Assembly: GCA_036399495.1 (NCBI GenBank) | Contig: DASWMZ010000110.1 | Span: 1 to 59,637 of the forward strand | From: Paradesertivirga sp036399495 | Lineage (GTDB): Bacteria; Bacteroidota; Bacteroidia; Sphingobacteriales; Sphingobacteriaceae | Reading direction: 5' to 3' | Length of the DNA: 59,637 bases | Shown here: positions 9,106 through 17,127 of the stretch, in pieces | How the letters are laid out: each line of letters opens with the position of its first letter | How positions within the stretch are numbered: position 1 is the first letter of the stretch | The notes under the pieces: generated by a model | What the model saw: only the letters and a program-made list of their open reading frames with translations | Told to the model about the DNA's origin: nothing | The model's database searches: none | Position numbers and translations under genes: made by a program

Positions 9106-10035
9106 TTACCTATTTCGAGTTTTACGCTTTTCGATTTTAATATCACTTTTTAATTTGTAATTACCCAAAGCTACAAACGTTGCTCCTTCTTGGAGGAGGG
9201 AATGGAGCGCCTCAGCAGTCTCTGGACTTCCAAAAATTCTACTGACATAATTTTCTTGTCTTAAAAAGTTCAATAGGTAGCTACTATTTTGATACTTAAT
9301 ATTGAAAAACACAATTGAGTTCGAGTTTGAAAGGTCAATTTTTGAAGGCTTTGTTATTTCCATATCAGAAGTTATCTCGGGTGCTACAAAACAAACTGAA
9401 CTTTCCTTTCTATTACTCAAGTAATCATTTAAGGGGTTAGGTTCAGGTACAAAAGGTAGTGTAATAGTTGCATCTGTTAATACGAAAAGAAACTTTCCTT
9501 TAAGAGAATTTATATCAGGCCATAAATTGTTATCTGCAGCTTCTTTTAATGTAGCTTCACTTTTTCTCAAGTCAGATGGAATAAAAATCTTTTTTCGAGA
9601 AAAAACAGATAATAACAACTCGTCCAAATCTCTTGGTGTTCTGGTTTCGTTTTCTCCACTCCAATTTTCTTTTTTGTCTATATAAATTGTAATAACCGTA
9701 TGGGTTGGGTTATTGTTAGACCATTGATTAATTCGATTTAGACAATCTTTTAATGTTCCCCCGCAACAATTCAAATTTCCTTTATCATGAGGAAAGTGCC
9801 TAACAAACCAGTCTTTATCTAGTGTGCCTCCAGATCCGCTGGAGAATTGTCGTGAATCCCAAATGTCCAATTCTAATGTTGTTGTATAAGCCAGTACTTC
9901 TGTAATATCTTTAGCTCTTGTTCTTTCATAACAATTGTGGCAAGCAACTCCACGAAATTGATTATAATTAACTTGCGCGGCTGCAATACTTGATGAAAGT
10001 ATAGTATTAAAGACACACAATAGAAAAATTTTCAT
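9106..10035 (-). CDS. Secreted PI-PLC-like phosphodiesterase (Ca2+-dependent PLC family)
   Basis: A 20-residue signal peptide ends in AAAQ. The catalytic-domain pattern follows: ACHNCYE (His33, Asn34), LELDIWD (Glu55, Asp57) and WFVRHF (His80), then GGTLKDCLNRINQW and HTVITIYIDKKENW. The order HN...ELD...H...TL..CL is that of the Ca2+-dependent phosphoinositide-specific phospholipase C family of bacteria, where two histidines do catalysis and Asn/Glu/Asp bind calcium. It would act outside the cell or in the periplasm on phosphatidylinositol-like lipids or their glycosylated forms. It lies 54 bp after the cytolysin-like gene, in the same orientation, and is likely co-transcribed with it. The exact substrate is not shown. 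Confidence 0.82.
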   Translation of the reverse strand: MKIFLLCVFNTILSSSIAAAQVNYNQFRGVACHNCYERTRAKDITEVLAYTTTLELDIWDSRQFSSGSGGTLDKDWFVRHFPHDKGNLNCCGGTLKDCLNRINQWSNNNPTHTVITIYIDKKENWSGENETRTPRDLDELLLSVFSRKKIFIPSDLRKSEATLKEAADNNLWPDINSLKGKFLFVLTDATITLPFVPEPNPLNDYLSNRKESSVCFVAPEITSDMEITKPSKIDLSNSNSIVFFNIKYQNSSYLLNFLRQENYVSRIFGSPETAEALHSLLQEGATFVALGNYKLKSDIKIEKRKTRNR

Positions 10036-10089
10036 AACTGTTTTTCAGGACCTTAATTACATATTCTAATAGACGGAGAAGATATTCAT

Positions 10090-11640
10090 CTATTTTATCT
10101 TTTTGACATTTAACAAAAAAGGATGAAATTCAATTCTTACTATGCCGGTTCTCCCTTCTAGATCGTTTCCATGAGTGTCGCCAATAATCGTCCAAGACTT
10201 TACAAAAGAATCCCCTTGAATATATGAAGCTCCATCTGGCTCTTCATCACTCTCAATATAAGTGTGCTGAAATGTTGCTTTTGAATTAAAACCAAGAAAC
10301 TGTAAATCTTCAGGAATTTTTCCTAGCGATCTTCTTTCATCAACTACTCCATTTGAAAAATCTTCTTGCGGAGTACTTCCCCCTCTATCCCATTCTAACC
10401 ACGTGCAATGGATATTTGCAAAAACTTCATTGTCGATAACAGATAAAGTAACTGTTAAATCAACCTTTGGGCCATGGCCTCTAAATTCTGGATCTCCACC
10501 AAGATGTCGTGCTGGTAAGTTTGTAATGGATCTGACAGTAGGAGTAAATAAGTAATTTTGAGTCGGATTCAATTCACATTTCCTTACTGTATAGTTTCCC
10601 GCTTGGGCAACCATAAAAATGGAGTTATCTGAAGTATGTCTTAAAGTATAAGTCATTGGAGCTCCAGGATTAGTTCTAGGATCCCAAACAGCATTTTTTC
10701 TAATTACATCGTAAAGCTGGCTTGGGTTTGTTATTACACTCCACTTATTATTATTGCTAGTTCCTCCTCCTACAACTAAAACTTTAATCGATTTTTCCCG
10801 AATTAATTTAGAAACTGAAGATTCCGCACTTAATGATCCACCAGTAGAAATCCCTGTGAACTCTGCTTCTAACTCTGATTTTTTATGGTTATAAATTGAA
10901 TCAGATTCAATAACCAACATGATTCTTCTCCCATATTTAATTGAACCAACATAAACTGGTGAAAATCCAAGATTTGCGTCTGGTTTCTTTTTAAAGAATT
11001 CATCCCGCTCTAAATTATTTACATTGATAGAGTAAAAAATCTGGGTGAAATCCGCAAAGAATCTAGACTTTTTGCGACCGTTTGAAAAATCAAATCCGGA
11101 TCTCACAGATCCGCTGGGAAACGAGTAAGAAGCGTTTACTTTTAACTTATAATCCTCTTCAGAATATATATCGGTTATATTTAAGACGTATCTTTCATAT
11201 TGTACACCTGAATTCTTGGATAGCAATATTTTTTTTATAGACTCAGTGACAGAATTGAGAGTTGGGTTTTGAATAGTATCTGAACTTCGTTTGACATTTA
11301 ACAAAGGAGTAGAAATAATAATTGGGTAACGTTTTCCTGTTACTGGGGTAAACTTCCCATTTTGAAGGCTTTCAGATTGAATAATAGCACCTGGAAAAAT
11401 TACATCTTCTGAAGGGTCAAGTAATAAAGACTCTTTTTCTCCAGCATCCCAAGTTACCTGATATGTAGTACAGATTTCATTTGGATTGATAACAGGTGTT
11501 CCTTTTATTTCCTCTTTAGGCTTTTTATTTAATTGTGATTCTTCGGCTAGTATAAGTTTTTCAGCTGGAACCTTGTATCTCTTACATCCAATAATGAAGG
11601 CAGAAAAAAGTAGTAGATTAAAAAGAAGAATATTTTTCAT
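10090..11640 (-). CDS. Cholesterol-dependent-cytolysin-like lipoprotein (CDC/CDCL family)
   Basis: The 516-residue protein starts with a lipoprotein signal (lipobox FIIGC, Cys19). Several CDC core landmarks appear in the right order: FPGAI (82-86), DFTQIFYSINVN (197-208), SPVYVGSIKYGRRIML (227-242), VLVVGGG (287-293) and PMTYTLRH (328-335). These belong to domains 1-3, which build the pore. The C-terminal 150 residues do not look like the cholesterol-binding domain 4. The tryptophan-rich undecapeptide is absent; the closest string is HCTWLEWDRGG (411-421). Its membrane target is therefore probably not cholesterol. Bacteroidetes CDC-like proteins are known, some acting as two-component pores after proteolysis. 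The lipid anchor and the neighbouring phospholipase gene are unusual. Family: fairly sure. Target and toxicity: inferred. Confidence 0.82.
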   Translation of the reverse strand: MKNILLFNLLLFSAFIIGCKRYKVPAEKLILAEESQLNKKPKEEIKGTPVINPNEICTTYQVTWDAGEKESLLLDPSEDVIFPGAIIQSESLQNGKFTPVTGKRYPIIISTPLLNVKRSSDTIQNPTLNSVTESIKKILLSKNSGVQYERYVLNITDIYSEEDYKLKVNASYSFPSGSVRSGFDFSNGRKKSRFFADFTQIFYSINVNNLERDEFFKKKPDANLGFSPVYVGSIKYGRRIMLVIESDSIYNHKKSELEAEFTGISTGGSLSAESSVSKLIREKSIKVLVVGGGTSNNNKWSVITNPSQLYDVIRKNAVWDPRTNPGAPMTYTLRHTSDNSIFMVAQAGNYTVRKCELNPTQNYLFTPTVRSITNLPARHLGGDPEFRGHGPKVDLTVTLSVIDNEVFANIHCTWLEWDRGGSTPQEDFSNGVVDERRSLGKIPEDLQFLGFNSKATFQHTYIESDEEPDGASYIQGDSFVKSWTIIGDTHGNDLEGRTGIVRIEFHPFLLNVKKIK

Positions 11641-11989
11641 AAGCTCAATTTTAGGAAGGTAGTAACGAATGTAGCCTGTAATCTTACAGAATTAATGATC
11701 TTTGTAATTACATCTAAACATAACTAAATTATATAAAAATTAAAATTACCAATTGGAATTTTGTTGCTTAGAAGACGGTATTCTATAATAGCTTTGCTCC
11801 TGTCATACGAAGAACCTTAGTACCCTATTACAAAATCAGATCAGGAACCTAAAAATAAAGTCTTTAGCCTGATACAAATATTTTAGGCTTAGCTTAAATC
11901 TTACCATGCAATTAAAAAAGTGAAAAATTAAATTACTTTTAAAGCATAATTATTATTTTGGCTTCACCTATTCATAATTAGCATATCGT
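11641..11989. promoter_or_regulatory. Divergent intergenic region between cytolysin unit and exported-protein unit
   Basis: These 349 bp separate the minus-strand cytolysin/PLC genes from the plus-strand genes at 11990 and must hold both promoters. A near-consensus Bacteroidetes -7 element (TAttTTTG with one base off) is at about 11951-11960, 30 bp before the plus-strand ATG. Nothing else stands out. Confidence 0.4.
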
Positions 11990-13063
11990 ATGAAATTTCC
12001 TATTAAATTCTTGCAGATTTTTGTATTCTTATTCTTAATTCTCTTTAAAGAGGCAACGTCTCAAGTTCCAACTTTTAGGTCTTATTATAGTAGCACATAT
12101 AAGCTTACGAGTACCGACAAACTAGTTATCACGAAAGTTTTCCCAGACTTTTCTGGCACAGAATTTATAGATAGTCGATTTGCGTTTACTCTGCAAACAA
12201 AAGCGCAATTCCTGAAAGACTCCATAGATGCCTTGGCTACAACTATTGAGAATCAGGGCGTAACCACACCAGCCGATAACAACAGACTAATAGCCCTGCG
12301 GTCACTGAGTGCTGACTACAAAATCACTATTAACTTACTAGAAGCCATTAACAGGCTAACTGGCAGACCAAAATGGAACAATGTTGTTATCCCAGTAAGG
12401 AAGTCTTCGGATGCTCAATTCTTCTACGAGGGTGTTCAGAACTCAGACGTCCATACGGTTAATAGCATCGCTATACAGGGCCGGTCCGATAGAGGAATTG
12501 TGAATACGGAAGTGATTTCCGGCTATGTTTCCATATTCCGCCTTAATTTCAATACAGTTTTCCTCGCGACAAAAGATACGACTACTAGTTTAAACACCAT
12601 CGAAAAAGTCTTTCAAGGGGGCGGACTGACGACACTAAATATTTCCTACCCTTGGTTGTATTTTCAGCGGAGAAATTACTTGATTCTTTCGCAAGTCATG
12701 CCAAAGTTTGTCGGTGATTTTCCCATTCTTGGTTCTGATATCGATAAGAAAGATTTTATCGGTTATTTTGATTTCGGGAATGAACTATTCATACAACTAA
12801 ATGAGAAGGACAATAAATTTAATCTGTTTGCGAATTTCAAAGTAGCAAAAATCATGGGTACTGAATCATTCTATAGTAACATCAAACGGGGCGAAGAAAA
12901 AGCGTTTTGGATTGGACAAGTGAACACGGGGATAAAAATAGTTGACAGGCTTTCTCTCAATTTGAATATCCCATTATTTACCTCAGATAACGCAGTTCAA
13001 CCGAAAGCTATGACATTCGGTTTGACAATATTCCCTGCGTTACAAAAAGAATTAAGTAGATAA
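11990..13063 (+). CDS. Exported beta-rich protein, possible outer-membrane barrel, unknown
   Basis: A signal peptide (hydrophobic 8-20, ending ATSQ) is followed by a short helical stretch (about 70-115, LKDSIDALATTIENQ) and then beta-strand-rich sequence with alternating aromatic residues to the end (for example YPWLYFQRRNYLILSQ, LFIQL, FNLFANF). The last residues are not the usual terminal aromatic of a barrel. I do not recognise the family. It starts the plus-strand unit divergent from the cytolysin genes and is followed after 108 bp by a zincin-like gene. Localisation in or under the outer membrane is inferred. Confidence 0.7.
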   Translation: MKFPIKFLQIFVFLFLILFKEATSQVPTFRSYYSSTYKLTSTDKLVITKVFPDFSGTEFIDSRFAFTLQTKAQFLKDSIDALATTIENQGVTTPADNNRLIALRSLSADYKITINLLEAINRLTGRPKWNNVVIPVRKSSDAQFFYEGVQNSDVHTVNSIAIQGRSDRGIVNTEVISGYVSIFRLNFNTVFLATKDTTTSLNTIEKVFQGGGLTTLNISYPWLYFQRRNYLILSQVMPKFVGDFPILGSDIDKKDFIGYFDFGNELFIQLNEKDNKFNLFANFKVAKIMGTESFYSNIKRGEEKAFWIGQVNTGIKIVDRLSLNLNIPLFTSDNAVQPKAMTFGLTIFPALQKELSR

Positions 13064-13171
13064 AAAAAGGCCGTGATCATTGTATTTTATTACTCCTCTT
13101 TGTGAAAACCTAATCATTTCCTTAGTGAAAGGAACCCCAGTATATAATTTAAAAGGCTAGCGAACTGAAGA

Positions 13172-13813
13172 ATGCTTAAAATATCACCACTAATCACAAT
13201 ATTTACACTCATTTGCTCCCTAGAATTAGCGGGTCAAACACAAGGCAGGAATATTACGATAAAATCAAGAAGTTTAACCACGAAAGTGAAAAAGTTCTCT
13301 AAACAGGATCTCCAAACTTCCCTGGCACTATCCTCTTACCTTTTTAATTCAATAGAGTTTCAGGACTCGTTGAAAAAATTGTCTTTTAAATACTCGAATT
13401 ACTGCCTTGATTGTGGAACTAATGTGCCGGAAAGGCAGGAGCGAATAACTGGTGCAACTATTTTAGATAGCATCTTTCGGTCAAGTGAAGCTGAAATTGA
13501 CTTTAGGTTGAAAAGAATGGGTAAGCCGCCTCTTTACTTTATTTGCTTTGGACTTGGGAACACGTGTCCTGCCTCGAAAAAGCAAACCCCTAAGGTTACA
13601 TCAAATTATTTAAACATTAAATGCGACATGGGGAAAGAATTACCTTTCACTCACGCATACGCTGTACATATTTGTCATGAATACGTCCATTATATAGGTT
13701 ATTGCCATACCGATCATAAGGATGACGTTGCAGAAGAAGTGGGCCTGATTGCTTATCATTTTATAAAAAAATGGCATGAAGAAGGTACCCGTTTTAGAGA
13801 AATTGTAAAATGA
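13172..13813 (+). CDS. Small exported zincin-like protein (HExxH)
   Basis: The 213-residue product has an N-terminal signal (hydrophobic to about 20, then GQTQG). A central CLDCG pair is followed by ICHEYVHYIGYCHTDHKDD near residues 168-186. HEYVH is an HExxH zinc site, and the later His and Glu (EEVG) could give the third ligand. Flanking strings (TSNYLNIKCDMG, TFTHAYAVH-like) fit a minimal metallopeptidase. It follows the 11990 gene and is 1.5 kb from the divergent cytolysin gene. Cleavage of a co-exported protein is possible, but nothing in the sequence shows it. It ends 231 bp before the repeat-rich mosaic. Confidence 0.65.
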   Translation: MLKISPLITIFTLICSLELAGQTQGRNITIKSRSLTTKVKKFSKQDLQTSLALSSYLFNSIEFQDSLKKLSFKYSNYCLDCGTNVPERQERITGATILDSIFRSSEAEIDFRLKRMGKPPLYFICFGLGNTCPASKKQTPKVTSNYLNIKCDMGKELPFTHAYAVHICHEYVHYIGYCHTDHKDDVAEEVGLIAYHFIKKWHEEGTRFREIVK

Positions 13814-13910
13814 TAAAAAAAAATAGCTTTACTGTTGCCTGAAAAACCAGCTCTAGGTGGGCTGTTATCCAGATATAAATAGCTCTAGAACCATACCTTT
13901 TTAATATGAG

Positions 13911-13960
13911 AATACCTTTTAGCTTTAATAAATGCCGTTAGTACAAATCTAAAGTTACCT
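13911..13960 (+). repeat. Repeat copy A of the comM-associated repeat (left, partial)
   Basis: The 50 bp match the first part of the repeats at 21324 and 22657 (aatRccttttagctttaat ... aaagttacct), with more differences. It stops at the shared 'acct' and then continues directly into a fragment of the small membrane-protein gene found intact at 21510. Confidence 0.7.
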
Positions 13961-14021
13961 ACTCTTAGGGACAATTCTTAATATTCGAATGTTTCTTCGT
14001 GAGGCGTGGTCAACATATCTA
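13961..14021 (+). pseudogene. Fragment of a 59-aa membrane protein gene (copy at 21510)
   Basis: Sixty bases are nearly identical to an internal part of the gene at 21510-21689 and still encode LLGTILNIRMFLREAW-type sequence, but neither end is present. It joins repeat copy A without a gap, as if cut and pasted. Confidence 0.8.
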
Positions 14022-14044
14022 ATTACAGACGTGCAGTTTGCCAC

Positions 14045-14716
14045 TTACGGCTGGGCTGCTTCCAATTCGTTATGGGATTTTATTATTTCTACTATTTCTT
14101 CAAACGGAATTTCTTTCACTCGGGTCTCGAAATCTGTTGATGGCAGCAGCTTTTTTAGCTGAACTCTGCTTAAATAGCTTCCTATTGCTTTTGGATTAAA
14201 CTCATAATTATCAATGAAAATTATCTTCTTCTGCTTTCCGTTCTTATCAAACCAGTTCTTATTCCATTTATAAGATTCATTTACAAGAACACCCGTTACT
14301 GCCCCTGCCAAGCCCACGCCGTAATAAGTAGATTCTCTGGACCTCAATATCTTAGGTGAGTTGTCATCAATAAAAGCCACGCTATATCTCCCGACTATAT
14401 CAAGCTTTATAAAGACTTGTGGATGGAATAAATCACTTGAGTGTTGTAAATTGAAATACTTATTTCCGTTATATTCTAAACCCCAAGCCGTAAACACCTT
14501 CTTGATATTCTTCCTACTTGAAGAGTCTATAATTGATTTAAGTGATAGATGTTGATCACTTTCATCTTTAATAATAGCAATAGCTTTTACATTAGCTTTC
14601 CTGTTATGGACGAAGTCACTTGGTGTTGCATATAGTGCTATTGAAGCCTCTTTTACCTGGCTTATCGAATAAATACTTGATAATAAGAGTATAACAATTA
14701 GGTAGATGTTTTTCAT
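14045..14716 (-). CDS. Exported protein of unknown function, 223 aa
   Basis: A signal peptide (MKNIYLIVILLLSSIYSISQ) leads a mixed alpha/beta protein. A glycine-rich hydrophobic segment (GVGLAGAVTGVLV, about 125-140) may be a hairpin or membrane contact. The C-terminal third is helical and charged (FETRVKEIPFEEIVEI). The sequence resembles uncharacterised exported Bacteroidetes proteins; I can give no function. It is 18 bp downstream of the 102-aa gene at 14735 on the same strand, so the two are likely one unit. Confidence 0.72.
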   Translation of the reverse strand: MKNIYLIVILLLSSIYSISQVKEASIALYATPSDFVHNRKANVKAIAIIKDESDQHLSLKSIIDSSSRKNIKKVFTAWGLEYNGNKYFNLQHSSDLFHPQVFIKLDIVGRYSVAFIDDNSPKILRSRESTYYGVGLAGAVTGVLVNESYKWNKNWFDKNGKQKKIIFIDNYEFNPKAIGSYLSRVQLKKLLPSTDFETRVKEIPFEEIVEIIKSHNELEAAQP

Positions 14717-14734
14717 GCAAGCAAAGTTAAGTAT

Positions 14735-15043
14735 TCACTCCTGAAAATACTCTAGCTGACCTTTTAGATCAATCTCCCTTGCCATTATTTTTCTATAAAC
14801 GCAAGTTAGTATTATGTCGCACATGTCATCCGCTTCTATTACACCATTAGAGACGAACCATGCGGCTAAAGAACTATCAGGCTTCCACAGACCTAAATCA
14901 TTTCTAATGTTGACTCCAAGGCTAAAATGCGCTCCCTCCGTGAATTGCTCTTCCGTCATGTTCATGAATTCTATTTGATCGCCGGTAGGTATTCTGTTGA
15001 GGATTGATTGGATGGCAGCTGTAAGAAGAGATGGTTCGGTCAT
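14735..15043 (-). CDS. Small soluble protein, DUF6794-like, 102 aa
   Basis: No signal peptide. The pattern EEFxxLxEEQFxxxAHFSLGxxIRNDLGLWxxxxxLAxWF and a late DDMxDIILTxxYR matches what I recall of the DUF6794 family, small proteins often scattered in bacterial accessory DNA. That name is from memory. Biochemical role unknown. It is the first gene of a two-gene minus-strand unit with the exported protein at 14045. Confidence 0.68.
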   Translation of the reverse strand: MTEPSLLTAAIQSILNRIPTGDQIEFMNMTEEQFTEGAHFSLGVNIRNDLGLWKPDSSLAAWFVSNGVIEADDMCDIILTCVYRKIMAREIDLKGQLEYFQE

Positions 15044-15475
15044 GAGTACTGTTTGTGTTTAGAAAGTTTTGCGTTATCACTTAGATTCTTAAAAGCTAGT
15101 TAGTTGGGACACTAATAAACAGTTCAGGCGGTTACGATAATGCGCGTAGGCCGAATATATAGATCATCTTAAATCATTTAGATCAAAATAGGCCGCACTA
15201 AATTAATAGTCAGCTTTTCATCTACATATGAAAACAAGTCCTTTGGAAGGACAATCAATGTTACGAATTTAAGTACTGTAAATAAAGCCTAGGGTTCAAC
15301 CAGGGCTTTTGCATTAAGATGCTGATGCCTACATTTGATAGCTAGACCTACATTATTCCATGTTGAAGCTCACCCACAGTTACGAAATCACCACCACACG
15401 AACTATCGCTAGTATCTTTGCTGAGATTAAGAGAAAACAGGAATATCAAAAGAAAAATGGTCTTTCTGGGATTTA
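15044..15475. other. Gene-free stretch with a repeat and a weak hairpin
   Basis: It contains copy 1 of a 58-bp repeat (15219-15276) and just after it a nested inverted repeat around 15284-15313 (aaagcc ... gggctttt) that could be a weak terminator. No gene seen. Confidence 0.45.
15219..15276 (+). repeat. Copy 1 of a ~58-bp diverged direct repeat
   Basis: About 75 percent identical by eye to 15948-16006 (catctacMtatgaaaa ... ttRagtac). Both copies begin a short open frame at the same ATG; in this copy it ends after 14 codons. Confidence 0.6.
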
Positions 15476-15850
15476 GTGAAGTATAAATCATTTAATATAA
15501 CAATCAATCGTATAGAAGTCGACCGATGGATATCAATGATAGAGCCATTTAAAGGTATAGGCACAATCTATTTTGATTTTGAGGAGTCTGACAACGAAAC
15601 AAAAATCATATGTACAATAGAACCTTATACGTGGATATATTTAACGAATTCATTCCTGATCATAATAGTTCTATTGATATTATCTTGGGTTTTAATCAAC
15701 GATGATAGCAACATTTTCCCTATCCCGTTCCTTCTTCTTTCTTTGTGGGCCGTGGGTATAGGTGCAATGTATATAAACTGGCGTTTCAATCTCCACAGAT
15801 TAGAGGTCCATTCTAAAGCGATCTTGCAAGAGCTCAAATTGATTTCTTGA
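15476..15850 (+). CDS. Small membrane protein with two transmembrane helices, 124 aa
   Basis: An N-terminal soluble part of about 55 residues (acidic, beta-like) precedes two hydrophobic helices (about 58-75 SFLIIIVLLILSWVLI and about 80-100) separated by NDDSN. A short basic tail follows. No signal peptide and no recognised family. It stands alone, with a hairpin 70 bp downstream. Coding confidence rests on composition and membrane topology. Confidence 0.55.
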   Translation: MKYKSFNITINRIEVDRWISMIEPFKGIGTIYFDFEESDNETKIICTIEPYTWIYLTNSFLIIIVLLILSWVLINDDSNIFPIPFLLLSLWAVGIGAMYINWRFNLHRLEVHSKAILQELKLIS

Positions 15851-15911
15851 TAGGAGATATATCAAACCAACAATCAATGTTTGATTGAACGATCTTCCAT
15901 AGTAAATAGAT

Positions 15912-15946
15912 AAACAAAAAAGGGTCAGAAATTTAATTCTGACCCT
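15912..15946 (-). terminator. Hairpin terminator oriented for minus-strand transcripts
   Basis: A perfect 9-bp stem GGGTCAGAA/TTCTGACCC (15922-15930 with 15938-15946) has an A tract on its left in plus orientation, hence a U tract for a minus-strand RNA. It could also stop the plus-strand gene at 15476. Confidence 0.55.
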
Positions 15947-15947
15947 A

Positions 15948-16006
15948 CATCTACCTATGAAAAACGTCCTTGGGGAGGGACATGGACTATATTACAAATT
16001 GAGTAC
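15948..16006 (+). repeat. Copy 2 of the ~58-bp diverged direct repeat
   Basis: Pairs with 15219-15276. The copy lies directly after the hairpin, and its ATG opens a 42-codon frame. Confidence 0.6.
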
Positions 16007-16484
16007 CAACGCCTTAATTGCCTTTAAAAGCCACTTATCCGAAAAAGCCAATCTCATTCTGAGAACTTATGACCACATGGTGTGATTAAATTTCTATTGA
16101 TATTTCTTTCGTCACTTATTATGCCTAAAGCTCCATGTCTACAGCATCCCTTCAATTTTATCAATTGACACACTTTGCCAGTAAGGTTTAAGTATTCTCA
16201 TAGTTCTAAAAGGAATTACTGTGATCTTATTTACATCACCTTGGTAGGTCACCTCGACAAAAGAAATCGTTGATCCCATATAAGTCATAATTATGAAATT
16301 CATCCTGGCGGTGAGCTAGGAACTTACCTTGTTCCGAACAGCATTTGCTTGTTCTGAAGGATTAAACTGAAGAAATTGATAGAGGTTCATAAAAATTGGT
16401 ACGCTGTTACACCCATAATGATAGTTCCAATTATAAATGCAATAATTAATAGGCAACAAATGAGCTTCAAACACCTATTCATGT

Positions 16485-16691
16485 TTAAAGAACTCCGTGC
16501 GGTCCCCAAAAGAACAGATATAGCATAAAAAGCACTATCAGACTCACAATAGTTAAAAGGATCGCACCAAATACATTTCTAAATTTGTCACTACTCATGA
16601 TAAAATCATCTAAGTCTAAATTCCCACAGAGCAATAGGATTAGCCATACTCCAAATATCGACAAGAATTGTAAAAGTGTCACCATCAGCAA
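16485..16691 (-). CDS. Possible small two-helix membrane protein, chimeric start
   Basis: The 68-residue frame has two hydrophobic helices (about 3-22 and 43-62). Its first 15 codons overlap, in another frame, the thermonuclease-like fragment at 16606-16779, so the natural start of this gene is lost and the ATG is fortuitous. Best seen as the 3' part of a small membrane-protein gene joined to the 5' part of a nuclease gene. Confidence 0.3.
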   Translation of the reverse strand: MLMVTLLQFLSIFGVWLILLLCGNLDLDDFIMSSDKFRNVFGAILLTIVSLIVLFMLYLFFWGPHGVL

Positions 16692-16779
16692 TGCTTACAA
16701 CTTTGCCAGTAATGATCTCTTGACTGAATGCAACCGTACTTATTAAAAGGAAAACTAGGATCGGTAAAAGTCTTTTCAC
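16606..16779 (-). pseudogene. 5' fragment of a secreted thermonuclease (SNase-like) gene
   Basis: From a GTG at 16779 the minus strand reads a signal peptide (VKRLLPILVFLLISTVAFSQ) and then IITGKVVSIADGDTFTIL, the conserved opening of staphylococcal-nuclease-like proteins (GKVxxVxDGDTxxV). The frame then runs into unrelated sequence and stops after 57 codons, about a third of the family's length. All catalytic residues (two Arg, one Glu) are missing. Confidence 0.75.
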
Positions 16780-16817
16780 AAGACTAATATACCTATTTCT
16801 ACTACTTTAGTAATACG

Positions 16818-17063
16818 ATGGATGAACTACTGAAAATACCAATTGAGTATAAAGGTGAAGAGATTGAATTTGAAGCAAAGCTAATTCTCTATGGTTATAT
16901 ACACAGACTAGTAGTCGATATTGAAGGAGTTGAAATTCACTTTGAACCAGATGAAGAAAGACAGTATAGAGCGATTCTTCCTGATGCAGCTATTGAAAAG
17001 AATCAACTTCCAAATGTTGAACTTGTAAAGAAGATTGCTGAAGTTCTGAATAAAGTAAGCTGA
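16818..17063 (+). CDS. Small acidic cytosolic protein, 81 aa, unknown
   Basis: MDELLKIPIEYKGEEIEFE opens a beta-rich protein with strong acidic character (FEPDEERQYRAIL) and a C-terminal helix (VELVKKIAEVLNKVS). The layout (short beta part, then an amphipathic helix) resembles the two tandem genes that follow, though sequence likeness is weak. It is first of three small plus-strand genes (16818, 17128, 17367). An immunity or antitoxin-like role is conceivable in this setting but not shown. Confidence 0.6.
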   Translation: MDELLKIPIEYKGEEIEFEAKLILYGYIHRLVVDIEGVEIHFEPDEERQYRAILPDAAIEKNQLPNVELVKKIAEVLNKVS

Positions 17064-17127
17064 CTGAATCTTTTAACAATTTGTCCAAGATATTGCCAAT
17101 ATTATTAGTAATATCTAGCTTTGAGGT

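Larger units (their letters stand above)
15851..16484. other. Gene-poor stretch: terminator, repeat copy 2, gene remnants
   Basis: Besides the hairpin at 15915 and the repeat at 15948, a 42-codon open frame runs 15957-16085 (MKNVLGEGHGLYYKL...), which may be a relic of a larger gene. On the minus strand about 16285-16139 is open without a start and reads like protein (VEVTYQGDVNKITVIPF), another 3' remnant. No intact gene is supported. Confidence 0.4.

Noticed and set aside
10377..10412. HCTWLEWDRGG as a cholesterol-binding undecapeptide
   Set aside because: Only HCT.L.W is reminiscent of ECTGLAWEWWR; the tryptophan pair and the Thr-Leu pair of domain 4 are missing.
15957..16085. 42-codon frame after repeat copy 2
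   Set aside because: Too short and without a recognised motif; kept only as a remark on the repeat.
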